A stretch of 64,000 nucleotides of DNA, from the NCBI RefSeq assembly GCF_001598455.1, contig NZ_BCYZ01000005.1, positions 62,001 to 126,000 on the forward strand, in the 5' to 3' direction. The stretch comes from Sphingomonas pruni NBRC 15498 (GTDB lineage: Bacteria > Pseudomonadota > Alphaproteobacteria > Sphingomonadales > Sphingomonadaceae). Within the stretch, counting starts at the first letter, position 1. Each line of letters begins with the position of its first letter. Below are positions 19,613 through 28,786 of this stretch, piece by piece. Below the pieces are notes generated by a model. That model was not told where the DNA came from, searched no databases, and saw nothing but the letters and a program-made list of their open reading frames with translations. The translations under genes and the position numbers were made by a program.

Positions 19613-20247
19613 GGCAGTATCTCGGCAAAGCTGGCCACGTCGCCCGGGCCGGTATCGCGGTCGATCAGCAGCGCGGGCAGGCCGGCCGATTTCGCCGCAT
19701 CGGTCTCGGCGGCGACATCGGACACGAACAAGATATCGGCGGGGTCGAGTTCCAGCGCGGCGGCGATTTTGACGTAGGATTCGGCTTCGCGCTTGGGCCC
19801 TGTGGTCGTGTCGAAATAGCCGGAAAGGTAGCCGGTCAGGTCGCCTGCCTCGCTATGTCCGAAGATCAGCTTCTGCGCCTCGATCGATCCGGACGAATAG
19901 ATGCACAGCCTGATCCCCGCCTCGCTCCAGCGTTTCAGCGCCACGGGCGTGTCGGGATAGACATGCGCCTTGAGTTCGCCCGCTTCATAGCCTTCGCGCC
20001 AGATGCGCCCCTGAATGTCCTTGAGCGCGGTTTCCTTGGCGTCGATATCCATCCAGCCGAGCAAGGTCGCGACCGGATCGCCCGGCGGCATCGCGGCAAG
20101 GACCGGCGCGATCTCCTCGCGATGGATCGGCACCCAGGCGGGAATGCGCGCCCGGGCATAAGGGAACAGCACATCGGCGACATAGGCGATGCTGGTGGTG
20201 GTCCCCTCGATATCGAGCAGGATGGCCTTGGGCGGGGTCGGGGTCAC
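19609..20247 (-). CDS. mtnC: Enolase-phosphatase E1 (2,3-diketo-5-methylthiopentyl-1-P)
   Basis: A 212-residue HAD-family enzyme that enolises and dephosphorylates the diketo intermediate to acireductone. The first HAD motif is replaced by the MtnC form ILLDIEGTTTSI; IYSSGSIEAQKLIF is motif II, and ILFVSDVAAETDAAKSAG motif IV. I start it at GTG 20247 (VTPTPPKAILLD), because the upstream continuation of the frame overlaps mtnD and is not family-like. It is coupled to mtnA by a four-base overlap. Confidence 0.93.
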   Translation of the reverse strand: MTPTPPKAILLDIEGTTTSIAYVADVLFPYARARIPAWVPIHREEIAPVLAAMPPGDPVATLLGWMDIDAKETALKDIQGRIWREGYEAGELKAHVYPDTPVALKRWSEAGIRLCIYSSGSIEAQKLIFGHSEAGDLTGYLSGYFDTTTGPKREAESYVKIAAALELDPADILFVSDVAAETDAAKSAGLPALLIDRDTGPGDVASFAEILP

Positions 20248-20309
20248 GCTGTTTCCATCGTTCGTATTTGGTGATCCGGATCGCCGGGGCGAACGGACTG
20301 GATAGGCTG

Positions 20310-20861
20310 TCAGCCTGACGCGCGCTCGTGGCGCGGGAAGCGGTCGGCGATGGAGTCGCCAGTGAATTTCGCGACCCAGCCGTCGGGATTCTCGAACAGC
20401 CGGATCACGGTGAAATCCGGCTCGGGACCCATGTCGAACCAATGGCGCATGCCGGCCGGAACCGAGATCAGGTCGCCGGCGGTGCACAAGATCGCGTGGA
20501 TGCGGTCGTCGTCGGTGCGCAATGTGAACAATCCTTCGCCGGCGACGAAGAAGCGTACTTCGTCCTCCGAATGGCGATGCTCGGACAGGAATTTCTCGCG
20601 CATCGCCGCGCGATCGGGATGATCGGGGGTCACGCCGATGATGTCGACCGACTGATAACCCTGTTCGGCCTTCAATTTGGCGATCTCGGGCGCATAAGTG
20701 GTAAGCACGGCGTCGGTGTCGGCGCCGGCGGTGTCGCGCAGCGGCCAGCGTTCGTAGCGCACGCCGATCCGCTTCAGCGCATCGCCGATCCATTTGGGGT
20801 CGCTGGTGTCGAGCACCGCAGTGTCGCCGTCATCGGCGGTAAAGACGCGAAGGCGAGTCAT
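20310..20861 (-). CDS. mtnD: Acireductone dioxygenase
   Basis: A 183-residue cupin dioxygenase that cleaves acireductone to formate and 2-keto-4-methylthiobutyrate (or a Ni-dependent off-pathway product). The metal-binding stretch EHRHSEDEVRFFVAGEG (HxH...E) and the later PAGMRHWFDMG His are present. Its stop is 62 bases before the mtnC start, and its own start overlaps the mtnB stop by four bases. Length is typical of the family. Confidence 0.95.
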   Translation of the reverse strand: MTRLRVFTADDGDTAVLDTSDPKWIGDALKRIGVRYERWPLRDTAGADTDAVLTTYAPEIAKLKAEQGYQSVDIIGVTPDHPDRAAMREKFLSEHRHSEDEVRFFVAGEGLFTLRTDDDRIHAILCTAGDLISVPAGMRHWFDMGPEPDFTVIRLFENPDGWVAKFTGDSIADRFPRHERASG

Positions 20862-21493
20862 GACGCGCTATCCCTGAAACTGCGTTCGGCCAGTTCGGCG
20901 GCGATCAGCCACTCGACGGCTTCGAGCACGCGCTCGGCTTCGTCAAGGTCCTTGCCCCAGGCATAGAGGCCATGGTCGCGGATCAGATAAGCAGGCGCTG
21001 CGCCGGACCGTGCCAATGCCGGAGCGATTGCCGCTTCGATGACATTCATGTCCTGGCTGTTGTCGACGATCGGCAGCGCGATTTCGGTTTCGTGCGTGGT
21101 CTGGCCGGGAAACACCTTGAGCAATTCGTGGCCGGCGAAATGCCAGGCTTTCAGGTCGCGAAAGGCGCGAGTCAGCCCGACCGCTTGCGGCGAATGGCCG
21201 TGGAGCACAGCCCCGGCTGCGGGAAATTGGCGATAGATCGAGAGATGGAGATGCGTCTCCGCCGATGGCCTGCCCGCGCCGACGACATGACCCTCCCTAT
21301 CGAGGCGCAGCACGCCGTCTTCGCTCAGGCGCCCCTTGTGCCAGCCCGACGCGGTCACCGCGAAGCCGTCGTCGAGCCTGACCGAATAATTGCCCGCCGT
21401 CGCCGGAGCCCAGCCGCGCGCGTCGAGGCGGCGGCCGACCGCGATGATCCCCGCCCGTGCGGCGTCGAAGCTGCTCGTCGTCATGCCGGCCAC
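20858..21493 (-). CDS. mtnB: Methylthioribulose-1-phosphate dehydratase
   Basis: A 211-residue class II aldolase-fold dehydratase, the second step of the route. The zinc ligands are in VLHGHSPQAVG (HxH) and the C-terminal LIRDHGLYAWGKD; WAPATAGNYSVRL near residue 29 is the usual N-terminal phosphate-binding region. It is the first gene of the mtnB-mtnD-mtnC-mtnA run, divergent from the polygalacturonase gene across a 313-base spacer. Confidence 0.93.
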   Translation of the reverse strand: MAGMTTSSFDAARAGIIAVGRRLDARGWAPATAGNYSVRLDDGFAVTASGWHKGRLSEDGVLRLDREGHVVGAGRPSAETHLHLSIYRQFPAAGAVLHGHSPQAVGLTRAFRDLKAWHFAGHELLKVFPGQTTHETEIALPIVDNSQDMNVIEAAIAPALARSGAAPAYLIRDHGLYAWGKDLDEAERVLEAVEWLIAAELAERSFRDSAS

Positions 21494-21633
21494 TTACGGC
21501 GACTCGCGGCGACGCGCCAGCACGCGGCTCCGGCAAAAAAATCGGGCGCCGCTCCGGGTGAAGCCGCGCCCTTAGGGGAGGAAAGTGTATCGGCCGACCA
21601 TGAACGTGTCGGAAGAGATCGACCAGCAGGAAT

Positions 21634-21647
21634 GGTAACCGGTGTCA
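21634..21647. promoter_or_regulatory. LacI-type operator, site 1
   Basis: GGTAACCGGTGTCA; the reverse strand reads TGACACCGGTTACC, identical to the site before uxaC. It lies in the divergent mtnB/GH28 spacer, 34 bases before a second copy, so two sites could allow looping or tighter control of the polygalacturonase gene. Confidence 0.65.
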
Positions 21648-21672
21648 GTTTTCGGCGCAAGCACGTTGACTG

Positions 21673-21700
21673 CTTGTCAATGACACCGGTTTCCCATAAT
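21673..21700 (+). promoter_or_regulatory. LacI-type operator site 2 inside a predicted promoter
   Basis: TGACACCGGTTTCC (21681-21694) sits between TTGTCA (21674-21679) and CATAAT (21695-21700), separated by 15 bases, which could be -35 and -10 hexamers. A 26-base block starting at 21673 is the same as one at 44948 apart from a single base. A bound repressor would block the polymerase. The promoter assignment is inferred. Confidence 0.65.
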
Positions 21701-21806
21701 TTCGCCGGACCGGATGCAATCGCACGGTCCGGGCAGGGACGCGAAGGCAGAGGGGCAACAGATCCCACCAGCGATGTGCCGGTGACAGAAGGAGGGGATC
21801 GCGCGA

Positions 21807-23216
21807 ATGCGACTGAATCGACGCGAATTGATCGGTACGGGCGCCGCCGCAATGTCGCTGCTGGCTTTGCCCGGTTGGGCGGCGATCGCCGATCCCTGGG
21901 TTGGCGCGTCCGAGATCCTGGCGCGGATTCGTCCGCCGCGCATTCCGGCGCGCTCGGTCAGCATCGTCGAACATGGCGCGAAGGGTGATGGCGTCACGCT
22001 GAATAGCCGCGCCTTCGCGGCGGCGATCGCCGCGCTGTCGAGCAAAGGTGGCGGACGTGTAATCGTTCCTGCGGGTCGCTTCCTCACCGGGCCGATCCAT
22101 CTTGACTCGAATATCGAGCTCCATGTCGGCGATGGCGCGACCATCCTGTTCAGCACCGACCCCGCCGACTTCCCGATCGTACTGACGCGGTTCGAAGGCG
22201 TCGAGATGATGGGGCTGTCGCCGCTGATCTATGCGCATTGCAAACGCAACGTCGCGATCACCGGCACGGGCACGCTCGATGGCCAGGGCAGCGGGCAACA
22301 TTGGTGGTCGTGGAAAGGGCCATGGAAAGGCACGGTGGATGGCGGCTGGCGCGACGGGATGCCCGACCAGCGCGCCGCGCGCCGCCGGCTGTTCGACATG
22401 GCCGAGCGCCGCGTGCCGGTAGAGAAACGCATATTCGGCGCGAGCGACTATCTGCGCCCCGCCTTCATCGAACCCCATGGCTGCGACAACGTGCTGATCG
22501 AGGGCGTCAAGTTGCGCGGCGCCCCGTTCTGGCAAGTCCACCCGGTGCTGTGCCGCAACGTCATCGTGCGCAACCTCGATATCCTGGGGCATGGCCCCAA
22601 CAACGACGGCTGCGATCCCGAATCGTGCACCGACGTGCTGATCGAGAACGTGCTGTTCGACACCGGCGACGATTGCATCGCGGTCAAATCGGGCCGCAAC
22701 GAGGATGGCCGGCGAGTTGCGGTCCCGAGCCGGAACTTCGTCATCCGGGACTGCACGATGCGCGAAGGTCATGGCGGGATCACCATCGGCAGCGAGATTT
22801 CGGGCGGCTGCGGCAACGTCTTCGCCGAGCGTTGCACGATGGACAGCCCCAATCTCGATTACGCGATCCGGTTCAAGAACAATGCGATGCGCGGCGGGCT
22901 GCTCGAAGGATTCCATTATCGCGACATCGCGGTCGGCGAGGTCAAGCGCGCGGTGATCGCCTGTGATTTCAATTATGAAGAAGGCGCCAAGGGCGCGTTC
23001 ACGCCGGCGCTGCGCGACGTGACAATCGAGCGGATCGCCGCGCGCCGCTCGATAATGGCGCTCGATGCGCAGGGGCTGCCCAATGCGCCGATCGAGCGCG
23101 TGCGGCTAAGCGATTGCGCGTTCGACGGAGTCACCAGGCCGAGCAGGATCGCCTATACCAACGGACTGGTGCTCGATCGCGTGCGCGTCAACGGCGCTCC
23201 GGTCACGCAGCTCTGA
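21807..23216 (+). CDS. Glycoside hydrolase family 28, polygalacturonase-like
   Basis: A 469-residue exported right-handed beta-helix enzyme that hydrolyses alpha-1,4 galacturonide bonds of pectin. The N-terminus (RRELIGTGAAAMSLLALPG) resembles a Tat signal. GH28 catalytic motifs are complete: NNDGCDPES, GDDCIAVKSG (paired Asp), GHGGITIGSE (His) and YAIRFKNN. The early EHGAKGDGVTLNSRAF is the usual beta-helix cap. AAGGAGG precedes ATG 21807 at a somewhat long spacing. Two operators lie upstream. Whether it acts on polygalacturonan or rhamnogalacturonan is not certain. Confidence 0.92.
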   Translation: MRLNRRELIGTGAAAMSLLALPGWAAIADPWVGASEILARIRPPRIPARSVSIVEHGAKGDGVTLNSRAFAAAIAALSSKGGGRVIVPAGRFLTGPIHLDSNIELHVGDGATILFSTDPADFPIVLTRFEGVEMMGLSPLIYAHCKRNVAITGTGTLDGQGSGQHWWSWKGPWKGTVDGGWRDGMPDQRAARRRLFDMAERRVPVEKRIFGASDYLRPAFIEPHGCDNVLIEGVKLRGAPFWQVHPVLCRNVIVRNLDILGHGPNNDGCDPESCTDVLIENVLFDTGDDCIAVKSGRNEDGRRVAVPSRNFVIRDCTMREGHGGITIGSEISGGCGNVFAERCTMDSPNLDYAIRFKNNAMRGGLLEGFHYRDIAVGEVKRAVIACDFNYEEGAKGAFTPALRDVTIERIAARRSIMALDAQGLPNAPIERVRLSDCAFDGVTRPSRIAYTNGLVLDRVRVNGAPVTQL

Positions 23217-23262
23217 AGGAGCGGCTCAAATAAGCGGCCGTAAAGGGCCGAATAATCGGTAT

Positions 23263-23276
23263 TGATACCGGTGTCA
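23263..23276. promoter_or_regulatory. LacI-type operator, site 3
   Basis: TGATACCGGTGTCA, the most symmetric of the seven sites, 80 bases before the start of the 1273-residue LamG protein and 47 bases after the GH28 stop. It implies that the large gene has its own regulated promoter. Confidence 0.65.
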
Positions 23277-23356
23277 TAAGTTTCTATCGATTGGTCGCCC
23301 GCAAGGGCTTGGGAGAGTCGGCCGCCAATGAGCGGCCAGATGCGAGAGAGAGCGGC

Positions 23357-26300
23357 ATGGCGGGCAACAAGCGGGTGGCATTGCTGGCGGCGGTCTGTGC
23401 CGCGGCGATGATCGGGTCGGGCGCGAGCGCGCAAGAAGCGCCGCCCAAGCTTCTCTTCCACGTCTCCGCCGACACAACGCTCAATGCCGATACCGCGGGC
23501 GGCGAGGCCGTGCCCAATTTCCAGTCCAAGGTCGCGATCGTCCCCACCGGCAAAGCGGGTGGTGCGATCGAGTGGCAGGACGATGGCTATGTCGCCTGGA
23601 AAGCGCCGGGCAATATCTATGCGCGGCGCGGCACGCTCTCTTTTTTCTGGCGGTCGCGCACCCCGGTCGGCGAGGCACCGTTCGTCCTGTTCCGCGTCGG
23701 ATATGCCGATCACACCAGCTGGGACATGGCGTTCCTCAGGATCGACTGGAACGGCCACGGCTTCGATGCCTTCGTCACCGACAACAACCTTGCGCGCGAA
23801 CGCGTGTCGTTCCGCATGGATACGCTTCCCAGCCCGACCGAGTGGCATCACATCGCCTTCGCCTGGGACGAGGCGGTCGGCGTGCGCCTGTTCGTCGATG
23901 GCAAGGAGGTCGCGCGCAAGGACCAGAAGGCGGTGCTCGACAGCGGGCTCGACCAGTTCGGCCTGGCCGGGCGGATCATCTCGCCGCACCAGGTGCAGAG
24001 CCGGTACAGCTTCATGCGCGGCAGCGATGTCGATGAGATTCGCGTCTATGACCGGATGCTCGATGCCGGCGCGGTCGCCGCGCTCGCCAACAACAGCGCC
24101 CGGGCCGACGACAAATCGGTCGCGAGCGACGAGCGCGCCGCGTTCCTCCACCGCTATGGTTTCGACGGCGCGTCGCCGCCGCTGCTGACCGCCGACAAGA
24201 CCAGCATCCGCAAGGTCGAGTTCGCCGACGCCAAGGACCTGAAGGAATGGATGTGGAAAGGCGTCGACGGCATCGCCGAGACGACCTGGCCGGGGGTCTA
24301 CAACCGCTCGCGCCTGCCTGGCCGGGACGACTATTTCGAGCTGCCCGACTGGAACGTCTATGTCGAAGGCGGCAAGAGCTACGAACTGACCGTGCCGGCG
24401 ACCGAGACGGTCAACCGCGTCGAGATCCGCGGCGCCGCTTATGGCGCGCTCGATTACTCGGCAGACGGCAGCAAATATTCGTCGCTGGCGAAGCGGCCAC
24501 AGGGTGTTGAGAAAACGATCACCAGCTTTGGCGACAAGACCGGCGGCAGATTGCGCTTCACCAATGTCGCGCAGGAAACACCGATCCAGGAAATCTGGGC
24601 GTACGACGTGAAGGAAGGCGCCGAGCCCAAGGGCACGCTCAAGCTCAGCTATGCCGTCGACTCGAAAGCCGCGCCGGCCTTCGCCAACCTATCGGCACTC
24701 AACAGCTATATCGCCGGCCGCTTTCCGGCCGACGAGCGCGCAACGGTCGTCGCGTTGCCGGTAAGCGCCGGCCATGCCGCGCCGGGTGCGGGCAGCGCGA
24801 CCGCGGCGGGGAATGCGATACGGGGCGCGAGCGAGGCGCCGATCGTCCATATCCTGATCCCGTCCGACTTCGGCGATGCTTTCCCCGGCAAGCCGCTGGC
24901 GCGGGCGTGGAATTACACCTGGGCCAACGTCCATGACGGGCTCGACGGCATCGCGCTCGACATTCCCGCGCTCAGGGTCGCGCCGAACAAGGACGGCGTG
25001 ATCCCGCTCAACATCCGGATCAAGGACCCGATCTGGCCCGACCGCGACATGATCGACGTCACCGTCTCGGTGAAGCCCGGCCAGGCACGGACCGTCTGGC
25101 TCGACCTGCGCGACCGCATCCTGACCGACGATCCCTTCTACATCACCGTCGCCAGCGCCTCGCGCGATTTCGGCGCGGACTCGCTCGACGGCATGAACGT
25201 GCGGTTGGTGTTCAAGGACCGCGACGAAGCGAAGAAGGAGCATGTCCAGGATCGTTTCAACCAGGTGAAGGACAATTGGGGCTTCCTGGTCGAGGAGCAT
25301 ACCGCGTCGGGCCGCGAAGGACTGTTCCGGCGCCTCAAGGGCGACATCACCGACCTGCTCCGCGTCGACCCCGACAATCTCGAAGGCCGCCGCTACTGGG
25401 CGGATATCAGCTACGGCGCGACCGGCATGCCGCCCTTCACCCAGCCGACGCCGCCCGCCGGCGTGCCGCTCTGGGCCTTCCGCCAGCTCGAGGGTCTCAA
25501 GCTCACCCGCCAGTTCGTCGACTGGTGGATCGATAACCGCCAGGTGCCCTATGGCGATTTCGGCGGCGGTATTTCGGACGATGTCGACTTGCTCGAACAA
25601 TGGCCGGGCCTGGCGCTGATGGGGGTCGATCCCGACAAGATCAACGCCTCGCTGCGGGCGCTGTCGGACTCGGTCTATACCAACGGCATGCGGGTCAACG
25701 GGCTCGGCTATATCACCACCGACGAGCTCCATGCCTATGAGGAAGGGCTCAATTCCGACGCCGAGCGGCTCTATCTCAATTGGGGCGAGCCCAAGGCGAT
25801 CGAGCGGCTGATGGCGACGGCCAAGGCGCTGTCGGAAAAGATCATCCTGCGCAATCCTGCGGGCCACCTGCATTTCGCCACCAACTGGTATGGCGGGCGC
25901 AAGGTGTATCGCGAGGGGCCGTGGGAATGGCAGAAGCCCTACAGCTTCACCGTCATGCACGCGCCGATCCTGATGGGCGTCTACAATGCCAATCCCGTCG
26001 CGACGGGGCTGGTGACGGGCGTCGTCGACGGCTGGATGGCGCACGGCAAGAAGGGCGCCGACGGCATTTGGACCTATCCCAACGAGATCAACTGGCGGAC
26101 CGATGCCGAGCGCGCCGGTGACGGCGGCGGCATCCCGACCCCTTACCAATCGGTCTGGGCGGCGTACCGCTTCACCGGCGACCAGAAATATCTGACCCCG
26201 ATACTCAGCCGCGAAGCGAAGAGCGGGCCGGGCGCGCTCAACGACCTCAACGAGAATGTCGTCGCCAATCTCGGCAAGACCGATTGGGGCAAGGCGCTCG

Positions 26301-27178
26301 CCGGCATGAAGAGCGATTTCGGCCGCGTCGCCGGCTGGGACGCGACCGGCAACCGCAAATTGCTCGAGGACCAGGCCGCCGACGCGATCGCGTTCAAGTC
26401 GCAGCATATGTACATGTACACCGAAGGCCATTGGTGGACCGATCGCGTCGACATGCCCAACGACCTGCTGCAGCGGCAGCGGCTGGGCGGCATCGCTTTG
26501 GTGCGCAACCAGACCTATCCCGGCAACACCGTCAGCTGGCGCTTCGCCAGTCCCGGCGCGGCGGAAAAGGTCGCGATCCTGGTGCCCGGCGCGACCACCG
26601 GCCATTTCAAGGTCATCGCGTACAACACCAGCGACACGGCGCAGCCGGCGACGATGTCGACCTGGAACGTGACCGCAGGCACATGGAAGATGACCGCCGG
26701 AACCAGTGCGTCGGACGGCGATGCCGCCGACGGCACGCCGGTCGCCAGCGAGGTGACACTCGAACGCAGCGGGTCGGTCGAAGTCAGCTTCGCGCCGCGC
26801 ACCACGACCGTGCTCGAATTCACGTTGGAGACGCCGGGCGTGCCGACCGAGCGCCGCGCCGATCTTGGCATCGGCATGGACGACGTGAAGGTCGCCGGCC
26901 GCTCGGTCGAGGTGACGGTGCACAGCCTTGGCGCGCTCCCGGCCAATGGCGGTCGCGTCGAACTGGCCGACGCCACCGGAAAGGTCGCCGCCAGCGTCGC
27001 GGTGCCGCCCCTCGACGCGCCAACCGACCTGACGCCCAAGACGGCGACTGTCCGATTGGGGTTGCCGGCCGGTGCTGGCCCGGGTTGGCGGGTGAGGGTC
27101 GCGCTGCCCGATGGCACGCCCGAAGTGACCTGGCTGAACAACGCCGTCGCGCTGCCGTCCCCGACGCGCCGGCGATGA
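23357..27178 (+). CDS. Large secreted LamG-domain protein, putative pectin-active enzyme
   Basis: A 1273-residue exported protein whose activity I do not recognise. A signal peptide ends near ASA-QE (residue 26). By eye the order is: a LamG/concanavalin-like domain (about 30-260; SFFWRSRTPVGEAPF, WHHIAFAWDEAVGVRLFVDG); a second beta-rich, F5/8-like region (about 290-450); a beta-rich section (about 500-650); a helix-rich, Trp/Asp-rich section (about 670-1080; VPYGDFGGGISDDVDLLEQW, YTEGHWWTDRVDMPND) that looks like an alpha/alpha toroid; and a C-terminal CARDB-like beta domain. Its place between GH28 and the other pectin genes, behind an operator, argues for a glycan lyase or hydrolase. ATG 23357 starts the signal peptide. 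Confidence 0.8.
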   Translation: MAGNKRVALLAAVCAAAMIGSGASAQEAPPKLLFHVSADTTLNADTAGGEAVPNFQSKVAIVPTGKAGGAIEWQDDGYVAWKAPGNIYARRGTLSFFWRSRTPVGEAPFVLFRVGYADHTSWDMAFLRIDWNGHGFDAFVTDNNLARERVSFRMDTLPSPTEWHHIAFAWDEAVGVRLFVDGKEVARKDQKAVLDSGLDQFGLAGRIISPHQVQSRYSFMRGSDVDEIRVYDRMLDAGAVAALANNSARADDKSVASDERAAFLHRYGFDGASPPLLTADKTSIRKVEFADAKDLKEWMWKGVDGIAETTWPGVYNRSRLPGRDDYFELPDWNVYVEGGKSYELTVPATETVNRVEIRGAAYGALDYSADGSKYSSLAKRPQGVEKTITSFGDKTGGRLRFTNVAQETPIQEIWAYDVKEGAEPKGTLKLSYAVDSKAAPAFANLSALNSYIAGRFPADERATVVALPVSAGHAAPGAGSATAAGNAIRGASEAPIVHILIPSDFGDAFPGKPLARAWNYTWANVHDGLDGIALDIPALRVAPNKDGVIPLNIRIKDPIWPDRDMIDVTVSVKPGQARTVWLDLRDRILTDDPFYITVASASRDFGADSLDGMNVRLVFKDRDEAKKEHVQDRFNQVKDNWGFLVEEHTASGREGLFRRLKGDITDLLRVDPDNLEGRRYWADISYGATGMPPFTQPTPPAGVPLWAFRQLEGLKLTRQFVDWWIDNRQVPYGDFGGGISDDVDLLEQWPGLALMGVDPDKINASLRALSDSVYTNGMRVNGLGYITTDELHAYEEGLNSDAERLYLNWGEPKAIERLMATAKALSEKIILRNPAGHLHFATNWYGGRKVYREGPWEWQKPYSFTVMHAPILMGVYNANPVATGLVTGVVDGWMAHGKKGADGIWTYPNEINWRTDAERAGDGGGIPTPYQSVWAAYRFTGDQKYLTPILSREAKSGPGALNDLNENVVANLGKTDWGKALAGMKSDFGRVAGWDATGNRKLLEDQAADAIAFKSQHMYMYTEGHWWTDRVDMPNDLLQRQRLGGIALVRNQTYPGNTVSWRFASPGAAEKVAILVPGATTGHFKVIAYNTSDTAQPATMSTWNVTAGTWKMTAGTSASDGDAADGTPVASEVTLERSGSVEVSFAPRTTTVLEFTLETPGVPTERRADLGIGMDDVKVAGRSVEVTVHSLGALPANGGRVELADATGKVAASVAVPPLDAPTDLTPKTATVRLGLPAGAGPGWRVRVALPDGTPEVTWLNNAVALPSPTRRR

Positions 27179-27203
27179 CGGCTATCGATCGGGGAAATGG
27201 GGC

Positions 27204-28733
27204 ATGATCGGACGGCGCAGTTTCCTGGCAGGGGCGGCAGGGACCGCGACTGTTGCGGCTGCCCCTTGGGCACGCGCAGCGGACGCGGGCGATGCCGCGC
27301 TGCGCGCCGTGCTCGACGGATTGGCGAAGCTCGACAGCCCCGCCGCCAAGCTGAAGAAGCTCGCGGGGATCGACACGCATGACCTATCGCCCGGCGCGTT
27401 GCTCGAACTTGAGGCGGCGCGCGAAGGCTTGGCGATCGATGCCCGGATCGCGGCCATCATGCCGTTCGGCCGGCTGGGGCGCAGTCCCTATTCGGTCACG
27501 CCGTCGACGGGCGCATGGCGCGAACCGGCTGCGCCCGATGCCGCCGACCGCATCGCCGCCGACAGCACGGCCGTACGCAACGAGGCCGCTGCCGGCATCA
27601 TCCTGCCCCGCGATGCGCTGGATCGCGCCGTGGCGGGCCTTGCCAAAGCGGCGGCCGGAGCCACCGGCGGCGTCGCCCTCGCGCTCGCCGAACAAGGCCG
27701 CTTGCTGGCGTCGCTCGCGCCGCGTGCCGGCGACCCCGGAGTCGGCCGGCTGCCGCACGGCTCCGAATATTTCGATCTGTTGATCGATCGCCAGTTCGGA
27801 GGACGCGACGCGACGGCGATCCATCGCCGCGTCATGGCCAAGGCGCGGGAAATGACGGCGGAAGCTGACGAATTGCTCGCGAGATCGGGCTATACCGGCA
27901 GGACCACGGGCCAGCGCTTCCGCGCCGCCTTTCGCGATCCCCGCTTTCTATATGCTGATAGCGAGGACGGTCGCAATCGCGCAGTCGCCGACATGAATCG
28001 CTGGCTCGGCCGCGCGCGAGGGCGACTGCCGCGCCTGTTCGAATCGCTCCCGCCGGAATGCGCCAATGTCGCCGTGCGGCGGATGACACCGGTGGAAGAG
28101 GCGGCGAAAAAGGGCGGATATCGCGTCCTGCCGTCTCGTGATGGTGCGCCCGGCAGCTATTTCGTCGACCTGTCGGACATTCGCCGCCGGCCCGATTGGA
28201 GCCTGGCCAGTGTCGTCCATCACGAGCTGCTGCCGGGCCATATGGTGCAGTTGCCCTTGGACGTGCGGGCGAATCCGCATGCGATTCGAAGCGAATACAC
28301 CGCCGGATTCGCCGAAGGCTGGGCGATCTATGCCGAGGAATTGATGGTGCGGCAGGGCACTTTCGCCGGCGACGACCGCGCACGGCTCGGCTTCCTCCAC
28401 TGGATGTTGTTCAGGCTGGGAAGATCGATCATTGACACCGGTGTCCATAGTGAGCGATGGTCTGTCCGGGAAGCGCGGGAGACGCTCGAGAGGATGCAAG
28501 GCGAACCGGCCTTTTTTGCGACGTTCGATCAGGACATCCAACGTGTGTGCCTGGAGCCGGGCGCGCGCGTGGGTGAAGCGCTGGCGTGGCTGGCGCTGGC
28601 TGACCGCTGCGGGCGCGGCGGGGCGACCGGCCTGCCGCGGCGGCATCGTGCTGCGATTGCCGACGGACGCCTGCGCCTGACATCGCTCGATCGTCGAATG
28701 CTTCGGAATTCAAGAGGAAAGTCAATCAGGTAG
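27204..28733 (+). CDS. DUF885-family metallo-hydrolase, exported
   Basis: A 509-residue protein with a Tat-like signal (GRRSFLAGAAGTATVAAAPW). The C-terminal half has the DUF885 metal motif VVHHELLPGHMVQ (HExxPGH) and the downstream EGWAIYAEELM that supplies another ligand. DUF885 proteins are usually treated as zinc-dependent peptidases of largely unknown substrate. It starts 25 bases after the LamG gene, probably in the same transcript. Oddly, the region near residue 410-415 contains a full LacI-type operator in its DNA. The role in a pectin locus is unclear. Confidence 0.8.
   Translation: MIGRRSFLAGAAGTATVAAAPWARAADAGDAALRAVLDGLAKLDSPAAKLKKLAGIDTHDLSPGALLELEAAREGLAIDARIAAIMPFGRLGRSPYSVTPSTGAWREPAAPDAADRIAADSTAVRNEAAAGIILPRDALDRAVAGLAKAAAGATGGVALALAEQGRLLASLAPRAGDPGVGRLPHGSEYFDLLIDRQFGGRDATAIHRRVMAKAREMTAEADELLARSGYTGRTTGQRFRAAFRDPRFLYADSEDGRNRAVADMNRWLGRARGRLPRLFESLPPECANVAVRRMTPVEEAAKKGGYRVLPSRDGAPGSYFVDLSDIRRRPDWSLASVVHHELLPGHMVQLPLDVRANPHAIRSEYTAGFAEGWAIYAEELMVRQGTFAGDDRARLGFLHWMLFRLGRSIIDTGVHSERWSVREARETLERMQGEPAFFATFDQDIQRVCLEPGARVGEALAWLALADRCGRGGATGLPRRHRAAIADGRLRLTSLDRRMLRNSRGKSIR
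28433..28446. promoter_or_regulatory. LacI-type operator, site 7, inside the DUF885 gene
   Basis: TGACACCGGTGTCC lies within the coding sequence, about 340 bases before the TonB-dependent receptor start. The preceding bases (TCAT) and the following CATAG match the layout of the sites at 21.7 and 44.95 kb. It may control a receptor promoter located inside this gene, or act as a roadblock. Confidence 0.5.
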
Positions 28734-28786
28734 GCAAAGGCGGCCAAGGGGGAAAACACCCCTGGCCCGATCTCAGGGAGGTAGCG

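Noticed and set aside
24689..26923. A 744-codon open frame antisense to the LamG protein
   Set aside because: It has low-complexity composition and no domain; the plus-strand protein has a signal peptide and coherent domains.
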